A stretch of 64,000 bases of DNA from Demequina lignilytica (GCF_030418305.1 NZ_JAUHPX010000001.1:186001-250000); one strand, 5' to 3'; numbered from the stretch's first letter, positions 25,399 through 35,350 are shown. The notes: generated by a model not told the origin, from the letters alone. Program-made: numbers and translations.

Positions 25399-27242
25399 CG
25401 GTTCTCCTCCCCCTCGGTCGAGGCGGGGGTCGTCTCCTGCGCGTCGGCCTCCTTGGCCGCGGCGCGCTCGGCGGCCTTGCGCTCGGCGAGCGTGGGCTTG
25501 CTGCCCAGCACGACCTTGCCGCGGCCCTTGTACACCGTGTCACGGCCCAGCTGCCGCGGGTCCAGGCCCGACCACTGGTGACCGCCGCCGAAGAACGACG
25601 TCTTGGCGAGCAGCATCAGGATCGGGTGCGTGAACATGAACACGACGAGGATGTCGACGAGCGTCGTCAGTCCCAGCGTGAACGCGAAGCCGCGCACGCC
25701 GCCGACGGCGAGCACGTAGAGCACCACGGCCGCGAGGATGTTGATGGCGTCCGAGGCCAGGATGGTGCGACGGGCCCGACGCCAGCCGTGGTCGATCGCC
25801 GCCTGGAGCGAGCGTCCCTCGCGCAGCTCGTCGCGGACGCGCTCGAAGTAGACGATGAACGAGTCCGCGGTGACACCGATCGCCACGATCAGACCGGCGA
25901 CACCGGCGAGCGACAGGCGGTACCCGATGGTCCACGACAGCAGCGCGATCAACGCGTAGGTGATGGTGCCCGCGATCGCGAGCGAGCCGACCGTCACCAG
26001 GCCGAGCGCGCGGTACTGGATGAGCGAGTAGATCACCACGAGCACCAGGCCGATCGCGCCGGCGATGAGGCCCTTCTCGAGCTGGTCGGCACCGAGCGTC
26101 GCGGAGATCTGCTCCTCCGACTGCACGGTCAGCGTGAGCGGCAGCGCACCGAACTTCAGCTGGTTCGCGAGCTGCTGCGCCGACTCCTGCGTGAAGGAGC
26201 CCGTGATGGAGGCCTGGCCGCCGGTGATGGTGGTCGACACGGACGGCGCGGAGATCACGACGCCGTCGAGCACCATCGCGAACTGGTTGCGCGGGGACTC
26301 CAGGTCCTTGATGCGCCCGGTGATGTCGGCGAAGATCGAGCCGCCGTCGTCGGTCAGCTCGAGGCGGACCTCGTAGCGGCCGGTGAGCGTGCCCTGCGAG
26401 CTCAGCTCGGGTCCGGAGGTCGCGGTGGCGACGTCGATGCCGGACATCTCCTGCGGGCCCAGAATGTACTTCGCGACGCCGGTCTGGTCGCAGACCACGG
26501 CGGCGGCGTCGGGATCCTGGGGCGCGACGCCCGAGAGGTTCTCCTCCGCGGTGCAGTCCAGCGCGTCGTACTCGGCCTGGACCTCGTCCGTCACCCACGA
26601 GAGGTCGGACGCCGAGACGGTGTCGGAGGTGGTCGCGTCGTCGGTCGCGGTCGCCTCAGGCGACGCGCTGGCGGAGGACGATGCGGCGGCCTCGGCGGTC
26701 GCGGACGCCGTCGGCTCCGCGGTGGCCTCGGCGTCGGACGATGCCGCTGCATCGTCCGTGGCGGAGGCGGACGGCTCGGGCGTCGCGGACGCGTCGGCCG
26801 ACGCGCTGGCGGACGGCTCGGGCGTGGCGCTCGCCTCGGTCACCGGCAGCGGGCTGCCCACCACGAGCACAGGGCGGAACTCGAGCTGGGCGCTCTGGCG
26901 CACCAGGTCGACGGTCGCGGCATCGGGGTTGCCCGGCAGGGCCACCACGATGTTGTTGCCCTGCGTCGAGATCTCGGCCTCGGCCACGCCGGACGCGTCG
27001 ATGCGTCGGCGGATGATCTCGACCGCCTGCTCGAGGTCCGCCTGGTCGATCTCCTGGTCCGAGCCCTCGGCGAGGGTCGGCGTCAGGATGATCTGGCGTC
27101 CTCCGGCCAGGTCCAGCGCCAGGGAGGGCGTCCACGACGCTCCACCCGTCAGGACGCCGACCGCCAGGAGGCCGTAGAGCCCCACGACGATGGCGCCCAG
27201 CCACACGAGCGCACGACGCGCCCCATTCTTCACACGTGCCAC
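25395..27242 (-). CDS. secD: Protein translocase subunit SecD with Ser/Ala/Thr-rich insertion
   Basis: Partner of SecF. GTG 27242 has a GAGGAAA ribosome site 6 bases ahead; GTG 27254 is the longer alternative (619 residues). Helix 1 is at about 13-38, then LDLAGGRQIILTP (family LDLxGG). The P1 head is interrupted at about residues 141-216 by a low-complexity stretch of ATPEPSASA-type repeats (DNA 26606-26834). Membrane-domain motifs GVTADSFIVYFERVRDE and AIDHGWRRARRTILASD are intact. The usual yajC gene is not between this and ruvB. Confidence 0.95.
   Translation of the reverse strand: MARVKNGARRALVWLGAIVVGLYGLLAVGVLTGGASWTPSLALDLAGGRQIILTPTLAEGSDQEIDQADLEQAVEIIRRRIDASGVAEAEISTQGNNIVVALPGNPDAATVDLVRQSAQLEFRPVLVVGSPLPVTEASATPEPSASASADASATPEPSASATDDAAASSDAEATAEPTASATAEAAASSSASASPEATATDDATTSDTVSASDLSWVTDEVQAEYDALDCTAEENLSGVAPQDPDAAAVVCDQTGVAKYILGPQEMSGIDVATATSGPELSSQGTLTGRYEVRLELTDDGGSIFADITGRIKDLESPRNQFAMVLDGVVISAPSVSTTITGGQASITGSFTQESAQQLANQLKFGALPLTLTVQSEEQISATLGADQLEKGLIAGAIGLVLVVIYSLIQYRALGLVTVGSLAIAGTITYALIALLSWTIGYRLSLAGVAGLIVAIGVTADSFIVYFERVRDELREGRSLQAAIDHGWRRARRTILASDAINILAAVVLYVLAVGGVRGFAFTLGLTTLVDILVVFMFTHPILMLLAKTSFFGGGHQWSGLDPRQLGRDTVYKGRGKVVLGSKPTLAERKAAERAAAKEADAQETTPASTEGEENR
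26606..26834 (-). repeat. Low-complexity Ser/Ala/Thr/Pro/Glu repeat region inside secD
   Basis: About 76 codons made almost only of Ala, Ser, Thr, Asp, Glu and Pro, including two close copies of ATPEPSASA and a third degenerate copy (AEPTASATA). It would form a flexible extracytoplasmic linker in the SecD P1 domain. It also holds a 22-nt dyad with 9-bp arms, GGACGATGC/GCATCGTCC (26736-26757), and another copy of the dispersed 9-mer at 26677. Confidence 0.8.
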
Positions 27243-27379
27243 AGGTTTCCTCACGGTCTCGGCTCGTCATGAGCCCCGGGCGATTCTAGGCGGGTGGGGT
27301 CCCAGGCGTCGAATTGCGGCACGCGCGTGCGCGACATATCGAGGTCATCCCACGTGAGAGGCGGAGCGCGCGGACCCGC

Positions 27380-28423
27380 TCAGCCGAACAGCCGGCCGCC
27401 GGAGTCGCCGGCGACGGCCTCCGCCGGGGGCGCGAGGCCCAGGTGGTGCCACGCGTCGGCCGTCGCGATGCGTCCGCGCGGGGTGCGGCTCATCAGCCCC
27501 TCGCGCACCAGGAACGGCTCGGCGACCGTCTCGACCGTCTCCGTCTCCTCGCCCACGGTGACGGCGAGGGTGGACAGGCCGACCGGGCCGCCGGCGAACC
27601 GCAGGCACAGCGCCTTCAGCACCGCCCGGTCGAGGCGGTCCAGGCCGCGCTCGTCCACCTCGTACACGTCGAGCGCGGCCTGCGCGGCCTCCATGTCGCC
27701 GCGTCCCGAGCCGTGCACCTCCGCCCAGTCGCGCACGCGGCGCAGCAGGCGGTTCGCGATGCGCGGGGTGCCCCGGGAGCGGGACGCGATCTCATGGGCG
27801 GCGTCGTGGGCGATCGACAGGCCGAGCTTCGAGGCGGAGCGCACCACGATCGCGCGCAGCTCGTCGTCCTCGTAGAAGTCGAGGTGCCCGGTGAATCCGA
27901 AGCGGTCGCGCAGGGGCGCGGGAAGGAGGCCGGCGCGCGTGGTCGCCCCGACCACCGTGAACGGCGGCAGGCTCAGCGGGATCGAGGTGGCGCCGGGACC
28001 CTTGCCCACCACCACGTCCACCCGGAAGTCCTCCATCGCGAGGTAGAGCATCTCCTCGGCGGGCCGTGCGAGGCGGTGGATCTCGTCCAGGAACAGCACG
28101 TCGCCCTCGTCGAGCGAGGACAGGATGGCGGCGAGGTCGCCCGCGTGCTGGATCGCGGGGCCGGAGGTGACGCGCAGCGTGGTCCCGAGCTCGGCGGCGA
28201 TGATCATCGCCAGCGTGGTCTTGCCCAGCCCGGGCGGGCCGGACAGGAGGACGTGGTCGGGCGGCGTGCCGCGGCCGACGGCGGCGCTCAGGACGAGCCC
28301 GAGCTGCTCCCGCACCACCCGCTGGCCGACGAACTCCTCGAGCGTCTCCGGCCGGAGCGCGGCCTCCTTGGACCGCTCGATCGCGTCCGCGTCCGCGTCG
28401 ACCACCCGCGCCTCGTCATCCAC
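27380..28423 (-). CDS. ruvB: Holliday junction branch migration helicase RuvB
   Basis: AAA+ motor that drives branch migration with RuvA. 347 residues. [12 protein letters not shown] start, Walker [13 protein letters not shown], Walker [10 protein letters not shown], sensor [19 protein letters not shown], and the C-terminal winged helix with [12 protein letters not shown] overlaps the ruvA stop by 8 nt. Last gene of ruvC-ruvA-ruvB; 137 nt separate it from the preferred secD start, with no gene in the gap. Confidence 0.97.
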   Translation of the reverse strand: MDDEARVVDADADAIERSKEAALRPETLEEFVGQRVVREQLGLVLSAAVGRGTPPDHVLLSGPPGLGKTTLAMIIAAELGTTLRVTSGPAIQHAGDLAAILSSLDEGDVLFLDEIHRLARPAEEMLYLAMEDFRVDVVVGKGPGATSIPLSLPPFTVVGATTRAGLLPAPLRDRFGFTGHLDFYEDDELRAIVVRSASKLGLSIAHDAAHEIASRSRGTPRIANRLLRRVRDWAEVHGSGRGDMEAAQAALDVYEVDERGLDRLDRAVLKALCLRFAGGPVGLSTLAVTVGEETETVETVAEPFLVREGLMSRTPRGRIATADAWHHLGLAPPAEAVAGDSGGRLFG

Positions 28424-29018
28424 GCGTGCCTCCCAGGTGCTTGAGGGCGGCCCGCAGGGTGGACCCCGCCTCCGCCGCCGCGACCTCGTCGGGCGCCACC
28501 GCGTCCACCGCGGCCTGCGCCTGCCTGGCCGCGTAGCCCAGCCCGACCAGCGCCTCGACCACCTCGCCGCGCGCGTCGGCCGCTGTCGCCGGCGCCCCCG
28601 CGGACGCGCCCGCCTCGGGCAGCACCAGCTTGCCGCCCAGCTCCAGCAGCAGGCGCGAGGCGACCTTGGGGCCGATCCCGGGCACCTTGGTCAGCGCCTT
28701 CTGATCGCCCGCGGCCACGGCCGACGCCAGCGCCTCGGGCGAGTGGACGGCGAGCATCGCGAGGGCGAGCTTCGCGCCGACCCCCTGCACCGACTGCAGC
28801 TGCTCGAACGTGTCCCGCTCCCCTGCGCTGAGGAACCCGAACAGGGTCATCGAGTCCTCGCGGACCACCATGTGCGTGTGGACCGTGACGTCGCGCCCCG
28901 CGTGGAGCTCGCCCAGCGAGGCGGGGGTCGCGAGGATGCGGTAGCCGACGCCGGCGACGTCCAGGATGACGGCGGACGCGCCCACGTGGGCGACGGTCCC
29001 GGTCAGCTGCGCGATCAC
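28416..29018 (-). CDS. ruvA: Holliday junction branch migration protein RuvA
   Basis: Binds four-way junctions and loads RuvB. 200 residues: N-terminal OB fold ([32 protein letters not shown]), tandem helix-hairpin-helix motifs ([33 protein letters not shown]) and the C-terminal RuvB-contacting domain ([18 protein letters not shown]). 69 nt after ruvC. Confidence 0.96.
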   Translation of the reverse strand: MIAQLTGTVAHVGASAVILDVAGVGYRILATPASLGELHAGRDVTVHTHMVVREDSMTLFGFLSAGERDTFEQLQSVQGVGAKLALAMLAVHSPEALASAVAAGDQKALTKVPGIGPKVASRLLLELGGKLVLPEAGASAGAPATAADARGEVVEALVGLGYAARQAQAAVDAVAPDEVAAAEAGSTLRAALKHLGGTRG

Positions 29019-29087
29019 CCGCGCCCCCCTCCCCGGCTCACGCCGATTCGAACACCTGTGCGAACACGATATCCGACGCGGCGGGGA

Positions 29088-29642
29088 TCAGGAACGCCGA
29101 CGCGCCGCCTTCTCCGCCTCCGCCCAGCGGCGCTGCGCATCGGTGGTCGCGCCCGAGCCCACGGGTGCCGCCGCCCCGCGCCACGCGTGGGCGATGCCGA
29201 TCGCGAGGGCGTCGGCCGCGTCGGCCGGTCGCGGCGCCTCCGCGAGGCCGAGCAGCCGCTGCACCATGAAGGTGACCTGCTCCTTGCCGGCGCGGCCGTC
29301 GCCCGTGACGGCCGCCTTGACCTCGGACGGGGTGTACAGCGACAGCGGGATGCCCCGGCGCTCGGCGGCGAGCATGATCACGCCCGACACCTGCGCGGTG
29401 CCCATGATGGTCGAGACGTTCGAGCGGGCGAAGATGCGCTCCATCGCGAGGGCCTCGGGACGGTGCTCGTCGAGCACCGCCTCGAGAACCGCCGAGATCT
29501 GGGCGAGCCGCGCCGGGGTCTCGAGCGTCGACGGCGAGGTCGCGACACGGACGTCGACCAGGGTGACGCGCCGGGCCGAGGCCGACTCGATCACGCCGAG
29601 CCCGCACCGGGTGAGGCCGGGGTCGACCCCCAGGATGCGCAT
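29088..29642 (-). CDS. ruvC: Crossover junction endodeoxyribonuclease RuvC
   Basis: Resolves Holliday junctions by paired nicks. 184 residues, RNase H fold: first Asp in RILGVDPGLTRCG, Glu in LAMERIFARSN, and the C-terminal DAADALAIGIAHAWRG carrying the remaining acidic residues. ATG 29642 sits inside a copy of the dispersed 9-mer GACGATGCG, with a G-rich ribosome site right before it. 19 nt after yebC. Confidence 0.96.
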   Translation of the reverse strand: MRILGVDPGLTRCGLGVIESASARRVTLVDVRVATSPSTLETPARLAQISAVLEAVLDEHRPEALAMERIFARSNVSTIMGTAQVSGVIMLAAERRGIPLSLYTPSEVKAAVTGDGRAGKEQVTFMVQRLLGLAEAPRPADAADALAIGIAHAWRGAAAPVGSGATTDAQRRWAEAEKAARRRS

Positions 29643-29661
29643 CGTCCCCCGCCGGCGACCG

Positions 29662-30417
29662 TCAGGCCTGCGCGGCCTCGAGCACCTCGTCGGACGCGTC
29701 GAAGTTCGCCCACACGTTCTGGACGTCGTCGCTGTCCTCGAGCGCGTCGATCAGGCGGAGCATCTTCTTGGCGCCGTCGACGTCCATCTCGATCTTCATC
29801 GAGGGCAGGAACGTCGCCTCCGCGCTCTCGTAGTCGATGCCGGCCTCCTGCAGCGCGGAGCGGACAGCCACGAAGTCGGTCGCCTCCGAGATGATCTCGA
29901 ACACGTCGCCCAGGTCGTTGATCTCCTCGGCGCCGGCGTCGAGCGTGGCCTCCATGAGGGCGTCCTCGTCGGTGCCGCCCTCCTTCGAGACGATCACCTG
30001 GCCCTTGCGGGAGAACAGGTAGGACACCGAGCCCGGGTCCGCGAGCGAGCCGCCGTTGCGGGTCAGGCCGATGCGCACCTCGCCCGCCGCGCGGTTGCGG
30101 TTGTCGGTGAGGCACTCGATGAGCACCGCCACACCGCCGGGGCCGTAGCCCTCGTACATGATCGTCTCGTAGTCGGCCCCGCCGGCCTCGAGGCCCGAGC
30201 CGCGCTTGACGGCGCGGTCGATGTTGTCGTTCGGGACCGAGGACTTCTTCGCCTTCTGGATCGCGTCGAACAGGGTCGGGTTGCCCGCGGGGTCTCCTCC
30301 GCCGGTGCGCGCCGCGACCTCGATGTTCTTGATCAGCTTCGCGAACAGCTTGCCGCGCTTGGCGTCGATGACGGCCTTCTTGTGCTTGGTCGTCGCCCAC
30401 TTGGAATGCCCGGACAC
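29662..30417 (-). CDS. yebC: YebC/PmpR-family protein (translation factor or regulator)
   Basis: 251 residues from GTG 30417 ([21 protein letters not shown]), the invariant family N-terminus, with GAGGAG 5 nt ahead. The open frame extends to 30825 but only through non-homologous codons. Motifs: [46 protein letters not shown]. The family has been assigned DNA-binding and, more recently, ribosome-rescue-like roles at proline stretches; which applies here is unknown. It precedes ruvC in the usual actinobacterial order. Confidence 0.94.
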   Translation of the reverse strand: MSGHSKWATTKHKKAVIDAKRGKLFAKLIKNIEVAARTGGGDPAGNPTLFDAIQKAKKSSVPNDNIDRAVKRGSGLEAGGADYETIMYEGYGPGGVAVLIECLTDNRNRAAGEVRIGLTRNGGSLADPGSVSYLFSRKGQVIVSKEGGTDEDALMEATLDAGAEEINDLGDVFEIISEATDFVAVRSALQEAGIDYESAEATFLPSMKIEMDVDGAKKMLRLIDALEDSDDVQNVWANFDASDEVLEAAQA

Positions 30418-30470
30418 GTGTGCTCCTCGTCGACAGTGGTCTGGAATCCCGTCCAGTGTAGTGCGTGCCC

Positions 30471-30587
30471 ACCGCCCGGACAGTCCGCACGGAGCTCGCG
30501 GCGACACGCCGTCTCGGTGACCCCCGTCGGCGCCGACGCGCCGCACCACCGGGACCGGTTCCGTGCGGAGTGTCCGGGGAGGGCGGT
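30471..30587. repeat. Long imperfect inverted repeat between yebC and pdxT
   Basis: ACCGCCC-GGACAGTCCGCACGGA (30471-30493) pairs with 30560-30587 in reverse complement, with one mismatch and a 5-nt insertion. About 22 of 23 bases of the left arm pair. The 66-nt spacer contains smaller dyads (GTCGGCGCCGAC, ACCGGGACCGGT). It lies just past the pdxT stop on the minus strand and could be a large terminator/processing structure, or a remnant of a small mobile element. Confidence 0.6.
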
Positions 30588-30619
30588 CAGGCCGCCCGGC
30601 GAGGCGACGATGCGGCGCT

Positions 30620-31219
30620 TCAGACCAGGTCGAGCAGCAGGCGGTGAACGCGGTCGTCGTGCACGGCACCGGGCTCGGCGATCTCCGGGTGGAAGCTCGT
30701 GGCGATCGCGTTGCCGTGGCGCACCGCGACCGGGTGCGCCGCGCCGTCGGGGCCCGTCGCCGTCGCAAGGATCTCCACGGACGGGTCGCAGGACTCGACC
30801 CACGGGGCGCGGATGAACGTGGCATGCATCGTGGAGCCGTCGGGGATCCAGGCGAGCTCCACCTCGGACGAGTCGACCTGACGGCCGAAGGCGTTGCGGC
30901 GGACCGTCATGGGGATCGCGGCCAGGGAGCGCTGCCCGTCGATCGCGCCGACGATGTCCGTGGCCAACATGATCATGCCGGCGCACGACCCCATCACCGG
31001 CATCCCCGCGTGGATGCGGTCCCGCAGCGGCTCGAAGAGCTCGAAGGCCCGCAGCAGCTTGTCGATCGTGGTCGACTCGCCGCCCGGGATGATCAGCGCG
31101 TCGACCGCCTCGAGCTCCGCCAGGCGGCGCACGCGGGACGGCGTCGCACCGATCCTCTCGACCGCCGCCGCATGCTCGCGCACGTCGCCCTGCAGGGCCA
31201 GCACGCCGATGGTGCTCAC
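30620..31219 (-). CDS. pdxT: Pyridoxal 5'-phosphate synthase glutaminase subunit PdxT
   Basis: Class I glutaminase that feeds ammonia to PdxS for PLP synthesis. GTG 31219 ([20 protein letters not shown]) overlaps the NUDIX stop by 4 nt and gives 199 residues. The frame runs open to 31492 without homology. Motifs: [10 protein letters not shown], catalytic Cys in [12 protein letters not shown], and the His/Glu pair in ATSFHPEIA. Last gene of the thrS-to-pdxT unit. Confidence 0.96.
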   Translation of the reverse strand: MSTIGVLALQGDVREHAAAVERIGATPSRVRRLAELEAVDALIIPGGESTTIDKLLRAFELFEPLRDRIHAGMPVMGSCAGMIMLATDIVGAIDGQRSLAAIPMTVRRNAFGRQVDSSEVELAWIPDGSTMHATFIRAPWVESCDPSVEILATATGPDGAAHPVAVRHGNAIATSFHPEIAEPGAVHDDRVHRLLLDLV

Positions 31220-31740
31220 TCGTCCACCTCTCCCAGGTCCCGGGTCTCCCCGTCCCACTCCATGAACCACGCCCACGGCTCCCGCAGCGCGACCGGGAAC
31301 ACCTCGATGGGGGCGTCCCTCACGTCCGCCTCCGACATCCACGCGAGCTCGTCGATGGTCTCCTGCTCGATCGCCGTCCATTCGGCCGCCGTGCGGGAGC
31401 GCCGCTCGGCGTCCGCGACCCGGCCGACGTAGATCTCCTCCGACTGCGTGTAGGGTCTCGACGCGAAGTCGAACAGCGCCACGCGGCGCCACACCGGCCC
31501 GACCAGCTCGTCCTCCTCGAGGACGTAGCCCGTCTCCTCGGCGAGCTCACGCACCGCCGCGGCGCGCATCGTCTCCCCCGGCTCCAGCCCGCCGCCGGGC
31601 GTGAACCAGAAGGTCCGGCCCACGTCGTGCGGGTCGTGGCCGCGCACCATCAGCATCTCGGGTCCCGCGGCGCCGGGTCGCAGCAGCAGGACGCGGGCGC
31701 CCAGGCGGTGGATCCGCCCGTCGCCCGCGTCCGCCGTCAA
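31216..31740 (-). CDS. NUDIX hydrolase
   Basis: 174 residues with a complete Nudix box, [24 protein letters not shown] (G-x5-E-x7-REUxEExG; residues about 49-72). Substrate unknown; it may hydrolyse a nucleotide-linked metabolite. TTG 31740 is the only available start, 7 nt after the pdxS stop, with no clear ribosome site, so coupling to pdxS is likely. A NUDIX gene in the pimA-pdxS-pdxT interval also occurs in Mycobacterium as I recall it. Confidence 0.88.
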   Translation of the reverse strand: MTADAGDGRIHRLGARVLLLRPGAAGPEMLMVRGHDPHDVGRTFWFTPGGGLEPGETMRAAAVRELAEETGYVLEEDELVGPVWRRVALFDFASRPYTQSEEIYVGRVADAERRSRTAAEWTAIEQETIDELAWMSEADVRDAPIEVFPVALREPWAWFMEWDGETRDLGEVDE

Positions 31741-31747
31741 CGGAGGC

Positions 31748-32656
31748 TTACCAGCCGCGCTCGGCGAGGCGGTGCGGCTCGGGGATCTCGTCCACGTTGA
31801 TGCCGACCATGGCCTCGCCGAGGCCGCGCGACACGTCCGCGATGACCGACGGGTCGTCGTAGAACGTGGTGGCCTTGACGATCGCCTTGGCGCGGGTCGC
31901 GGGGTCGCCGGACTTGAAGATGCCGGAGCCGACGAACACGCCCTCGGCGCCCAGCTGCATCATCATCGCGGCGTCGGCCGGGGTGGCGATGCCGCCCGCG
32001 GTGAACAGCACCACGGGGAGCTTGCCGGTCTCGGCGATCTCCTGGACCAGCGGGAGCGGGGCCTGGAGCTCCTTGGCGGCCACGTAGAGCTCGTCCTTGG
32101 GCATCGCGGTCAGCGCCTTGATCTCGGCGCGGATCCTGCGCATGTGCGTGGTCGCGTTCGAGACGTCGCCGGTACCGGCCTCGCCCTTCGAGCGGATCAT
32201 CGCGGCACCCTCGGAGATGCGACGCAGGGCCTCGCCCAGGTTGGTGGCGCCGCACACGAACGGCACGGTGTAGTTCCACTTGTCGATGTGGTGGGTGTAG
32301 TCCGCGGGGGTGAGCACCTCGGACTCGTCGATGTAGTCGACACCGAGGCTCTGCAGCACCTGCGCCTCGACGAAGTGCCCGATGCGGGCCTTGGCCATCA
32401 CGGGGATCGAGACGGTGTCGATGATGCCCTGGATCATGTCCGGGTCGCTCATGCGCGACACGCCGCCCTGGGCGCGGATGTCGGCGGGCACGCGCTCGAG
32501 GGCCATGACGGCGACGGCGCCGGCGTCCTCAGCGATCTTCGCCTGCTCCGGGGTGACCACGTCCATGATGACGCCGCCCTTGAGCATCTCGGCCATGCCG
32601 CGCTTGACAAGGTCGGTGCCTACCTGGGGCTTCGTGGAGTCGACGGGGGTGCTCAT
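31748..32656 (-). CDS. pdxS: Pyridoxal 5'-phosphate synthase lyase subunit PdxS
   Basis: Condenses ribose 5-phosphate, glyceraldehyde 3-phosphate and ammonia into PLP. 302 residues, highly conserved TIM barrel: [71 protein letters not shown] and [16 protein letters not shown]. The catalytic Lys residues lie in MAKARIGH and around VPFVCGA. ATG overlaps the pimA stop by 4 nt. Confidence 0.97.
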   Translation of the reverse strand: MSTPVDSTKPQVGTDLVKRGMAEMLKGGVIMDVVTPEQAKIAEDAGAVAVMALERVPADIRAQGGVSRMSDPDMIQGIIDTVSIPVMAKARIGHFVEAQVLQSLGVDYIDESEVLTPADYTHHIDKWNYTVPFVCGATNLGEALRRISEGAAMIRSKGEAGTGDVSNATTHMRRIRAEIKALTAMPKDELYVAAKELQAPLPLVQEIAETGKLPVVLFTAGGIATPADAAMMMQLGAEGVFVGSGIFKSGDPATRAKAIVKATTFYDDPSVIADVSRGLGEAMVGINVDEIPEPHRLAERGW

Positions 32657-33804
32657 GGGGTTGTCACGTCCTTCGTGGGGTGGGGGTGGAACTCGGCATC
32701 CATCCTAATGGCGTCACGGTACGTCTCCTCGACGCGCGGGGCGACGTTCGACCAGTCGAAGTTGGCCGCGCATTCGCGGCCCAGGGCGGCCAGGGCGGCG
32801 CGCTCGTCGGGGTGATCGAGCAGGTGGACGATGCGGGCGGCCAGGTCGGCCGGGTCGCCCACGGCATGGTGCAGGGCGGCGTGGCCGTCGGCGGTGGTCG
32901 AGACGTCCTGGAAGGCGACCAGGTCGCTCGCGACCACCGCCGCCCCGGCGGCCATCGCCTCGACCAGCACGATCCCGAAGCTCTCGCCGCCGAGGTTGGG
33001 GGCGCAGTAGATGTCGACGGACGCCATGAAGCGGGCCTTCGCGGGTTCGTCGAGCTCGCCGATCACCTCGGCGCCCGCCCGCGCGGCCTTCGCCGCGACG
33101 CGGTCCGAGAACCTGCCGGCGACCAGGAACCGCGCGTGCGGATGACGCTCCCGCACCATCGGGATCGCGGCGAGGTAGTCCTCGAGGCCCTTGCGCGGCT
33201 CGTCGAGGCGCCCGAGGATGCCGATCGTCGGCGCCTCCACCGTGCCCTGCCAGTGCGGCTGGGGGACGGCGGACGTGTAGTGCGACGTGTCGACGCCGTT
33301 GGGGATGATGTGGGTCGCCTCCACCCGGAGGTGGTCGCGGATGGTCTTGGCGGCCGAGGGCGACACCGCGATGCGCGCGTCCAGCTCCTCGTAGCCGGGC
33401 TTGATCCACGGCTTCGCGATCCGCATCGCCGCGGACTCGGACTGCGAGCTGTGGAACGTCGCGACGGTGGGCCCGATCCGCGCCCACATGGCGATGAGCG
33501 AGAGCGACGGCGCGCCCGGCTCGTGCAGATGCACCACGTCGAAGTGGCCGAGCTTCAGCCACTCGCGCACGCGCGACGCGGCGACCAGTCCGAACGTGAG
33601 CCGTGCGGTCGAGCCGTTGTACGCGATCGGCACCGAGCGCCCGGCGGACGAGACGTAGGGCGGCACGGGCGTGTCCTTCGCGGCGGGAGCCAGGACCGAC
33701 ACCTCGTGGCCGCGGGCGATGAGCGCCTCCGCCAGGTCGAGCACGTGGAGCTGCACGCCGCCCGGGCGGTCCAGCGAGTACGGGCACACGATCCCGATCC
33801 TCAT
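32653..33804 (-). CDS. pimA: Phosphatidylinositol mannosyltransferase PimA (GT4 family)
   Basis: Adds the first mannose to phosphatidylinositol on the cytoplasmic face. ATG 33804 ([20 protein letters not shown]) overlaps the acyltransferase stop by 4 nt and gives 383 residues. GT-B fold: N-terminal GGVQ acceptor loop, [18 protein letters not shown], a nucleotide-binding half with [16 protein letters not shown], and the E-x7-E motif region [20 protein letters not shown]. Placement after pgsA and the acyltransferase fits PIM synthesis. Confidence 0.92.
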   Translation of the reverse strand: MRIGIVCPYSLDRPGGVQLHVLDLAEALIARGHEVSVLAPAAKDTPVPPYVSSAGRSVPIAYNGSTARLTFGLVAASRVREWLKLGHFDVVHLHEPGAPSLSLIAMWARIGPTVATFHSSQSESAAMRIAKPWIKPGYEELDARIAVSPSAAKTIRDHLRVEATHIIPNGVDTSHYTSAVPQPHWQGTVEAPTIGILGRLDEPRKGLEDYLAAIPMVRERHPHARFLVAGRFSDRVAAKAARAGAEVIGELDEPAKARFMASVDIYCAPNLGGESFGIVLVEAMAAGAAVVASDLVAFQDVSTTADGHAALHHAVGDPADLAARIVHLLDHPDERAALAALGRECAANFDWSNVAPRVEETYRDAIRMDAEFHPHPTKDVTTP

Positions 33805-34694
33805 GCGCCCTCCGTCCATCCGAAGCGCTGCAGCATGTGCCAGTCCTCGGGGTGCTCCTGGATCCGGGCGCCCACGAAGTCCACCCACCCCCGGGTGAGG
33901 TGCCCCACCGCATCGTCCTTGGGCGCGTCCGCCGGGAGCAGCGGCTCACCGAACGTCATCACGACGCCCCACCGCGACCGCGCGCGCCAGGCCGCACGGC
34001 CGCGCAGCCGCTCGTAATGGACCATCATGGGCAGCAGCGTGGAGCGGGTCGCGATCGCCAGCGCCGCCGGGCCCGGCGCGACCCTCGCCGACTGCCCGGC
34101 GAAGTCGACCTCGAGCCCCGAGCCCGACAGGTCGCGGTCCGCCAGGAGGCACAGCACTCCCCCGTCGGTGCGGCCGATCCGTACCAGCTCGCGAAAGGTC
34201 GAGCCGCCCTCGTGCCCGAGGATGCGCATCCCGACGTTCTCGCGCAGCGCGACGAACGCGTCGAAGACCTCGCGGGGCTTCAGCACCTCGGCGACCGTGA
34301 CGACCGGCCCGATGTTCCGGCACGCGTACGCCCCCACGAGGTCCCAGTTGCCCGAGTGGGACAGGGCGACCACGACCCTCCCGTCGCGCGCCATCGCCTC
34401 GTGGATGGGAGCCGCGTTCACCATGCGCACGCGGGCGTCGATCACGTCGCCCGACAGGCGGCCGAGCGTGAAGGTCTCCGCGTAGTAGCGGGCGGTCGAG
34501 CGCATGCCCCGGCGGCTCAGGCGCCGCAGCTCGTCGCCCTCCAGGCCCGTGACGCGGCGCAGGTTGTCCTCGAGCCGCACCGTCGGTTTCGCGCGGCGGG
34601 ACCACTGGAGCATGGTCCCCGCCCACGCGAGCCCGTGGATCACGGGCGCGGGGATGTACCGGGACGCCTTGAAGGCGAGCAGGAATCCGTTCAT
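33801..34694 (-). CDS. Phosphatidylinositol mannoside acyltransferase (PatA-like, LpxL/HtrB family)
   Basis: 297 residues from ATG 34694, overlapping the pgsA stop by 4 nt; a longer open frame exists upstream but crosses pgsA. Shows the lysophospholipid acyltransferase motif HSGNWD (catalytic His and Asp) and ADRDLSGSGLEVDFAG. Probably acylates the mannose of PIM1/PIM2 at the membrane. Position between pgsA and pimA matches the mycobacterial cluster. Confidence 0.9.
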   Translation of the reverse strand: MNGFLLAFKASRYIPAPVIHGLAWAGTMLQWSRRAKPTVRLEDNLRRVTGLEGDELRRLSRRGMRSTARYYAETFTLGRLSGDVIDARVRMVNAAPIHEAMARDGRVVVALSHSGNWDLVGAYACRNIGPVVTVAEVLKPREVFDAFVALRENVGMRILGHEGGSTFRELVRIGRTDGGVLCLLADRDLSGSGLEVDFAGQSARVAPGPAALAIATRSTLLPMMVHYERLRGRAAWRARSRWGVVMTFGEPLLPADAPKDDAVGHLTRGWVDFVGARIQEHPEDWHMLQRFGWTEGA

Positions 34695-35350
34695 TCGTGC
34701 GGATAGGGCTGCGGCTGGCCGTCGAGCCGGGCGTTCCACTCGGGGTGCGCGCGCGCCTGGCGGACGACCGCCCAGATGCGCTGCCCGACGGTGATCGCCG
34801 CCAGGACGGTCAGCAGCCACAGCGCTCCGGTCAGCACCCACAGCGGGAACAGCCCGAGGCCGTAGAACCCGGTCGCGACCAGGGAGATCACGAGCCGGTC
34901 CGAGCGCTCGGCGATGCCGAAGTTGGCGGCGACGCCCATGCCCTCGGCCTTCGCCCTCGCGTACGGGACCAGTGAGCCGATCGCGAGGCACAGGAGGGCG
35001 CCGAGCGCGGTGGCCCGGTCGATGTCGATGAAGACCCACGCGAGCGTGCCGAAGATCGCGGCGTCCGCGACCCGGTCGAGGGTCGAGTCCAGGAACGCGC
35101 CCAGGCGCGAGCTCTTGCCGCCGAGCCGCGCCATGGTGCCGTCGAGCATGTCCGTCACCACGAAGACGGTGATGAAGAGCACGCCCCAGAAGAACCAGAT
35201 GCCGCCGTGCGGGAAGAACAGCACGGCGCCGAGCACGACGCCGACGGTGCCGAGCACGGTCATCACGTTGGGGTGGACGCCTCGCGCGAGCAGGAACCGC
35301 GCGGGCGCCTGCCACAGGGCGGCCATGTAGGGCCGGAGCCTGCCGAACAT
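34691..35350 (-). CDS. pgsA: Phosphatidylinositol phosphate synthase (CDP-alcohol phosphatidyltransferase)
   Basis: Membrane enzyme joining CDP-diacylglycerol to inositol phosphate, the entry to PI and PIM lipids. 219 residues. The CDP-OH-P motif D-x2-DG-x2-AR-x8-G-x3-D-x3-D is complete (DMLDGTMARLGGKSSRLGAF and LDSTLDRVAD, about 67-97). About six membrane helices. ATG directly abuts the HIT stop. Substrate inferred from neighbours. Confidence 0.92.
   Translation of the reverse strand: MFGRLRPYMAALWQAPARFLLARGVHPNVMTVLGTVGVVLGAVLFFPHGGIWFFWGVLFITVFVVTDMLDGTMARLGGKSSRLGAFLDSTLDRVADAAIFGTLAWVFIDIDRATALGALLCLAIGSLVPYARAKAEGMGVAANFGIAERSDRLVISLVATGFYGLGLFPLWVLTGALWLLTVLAAITVGQRIWAVVRQARAHPEWNARLDGQPQPYPHE

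Noticed and set aside
29662-30825. N-terminally extended yebC (387 codons)
   Set aside because: Homology begins exactly at GTG 30417 with a ribosome site; the extension crosses the inverted repeat and pdxT antisense.
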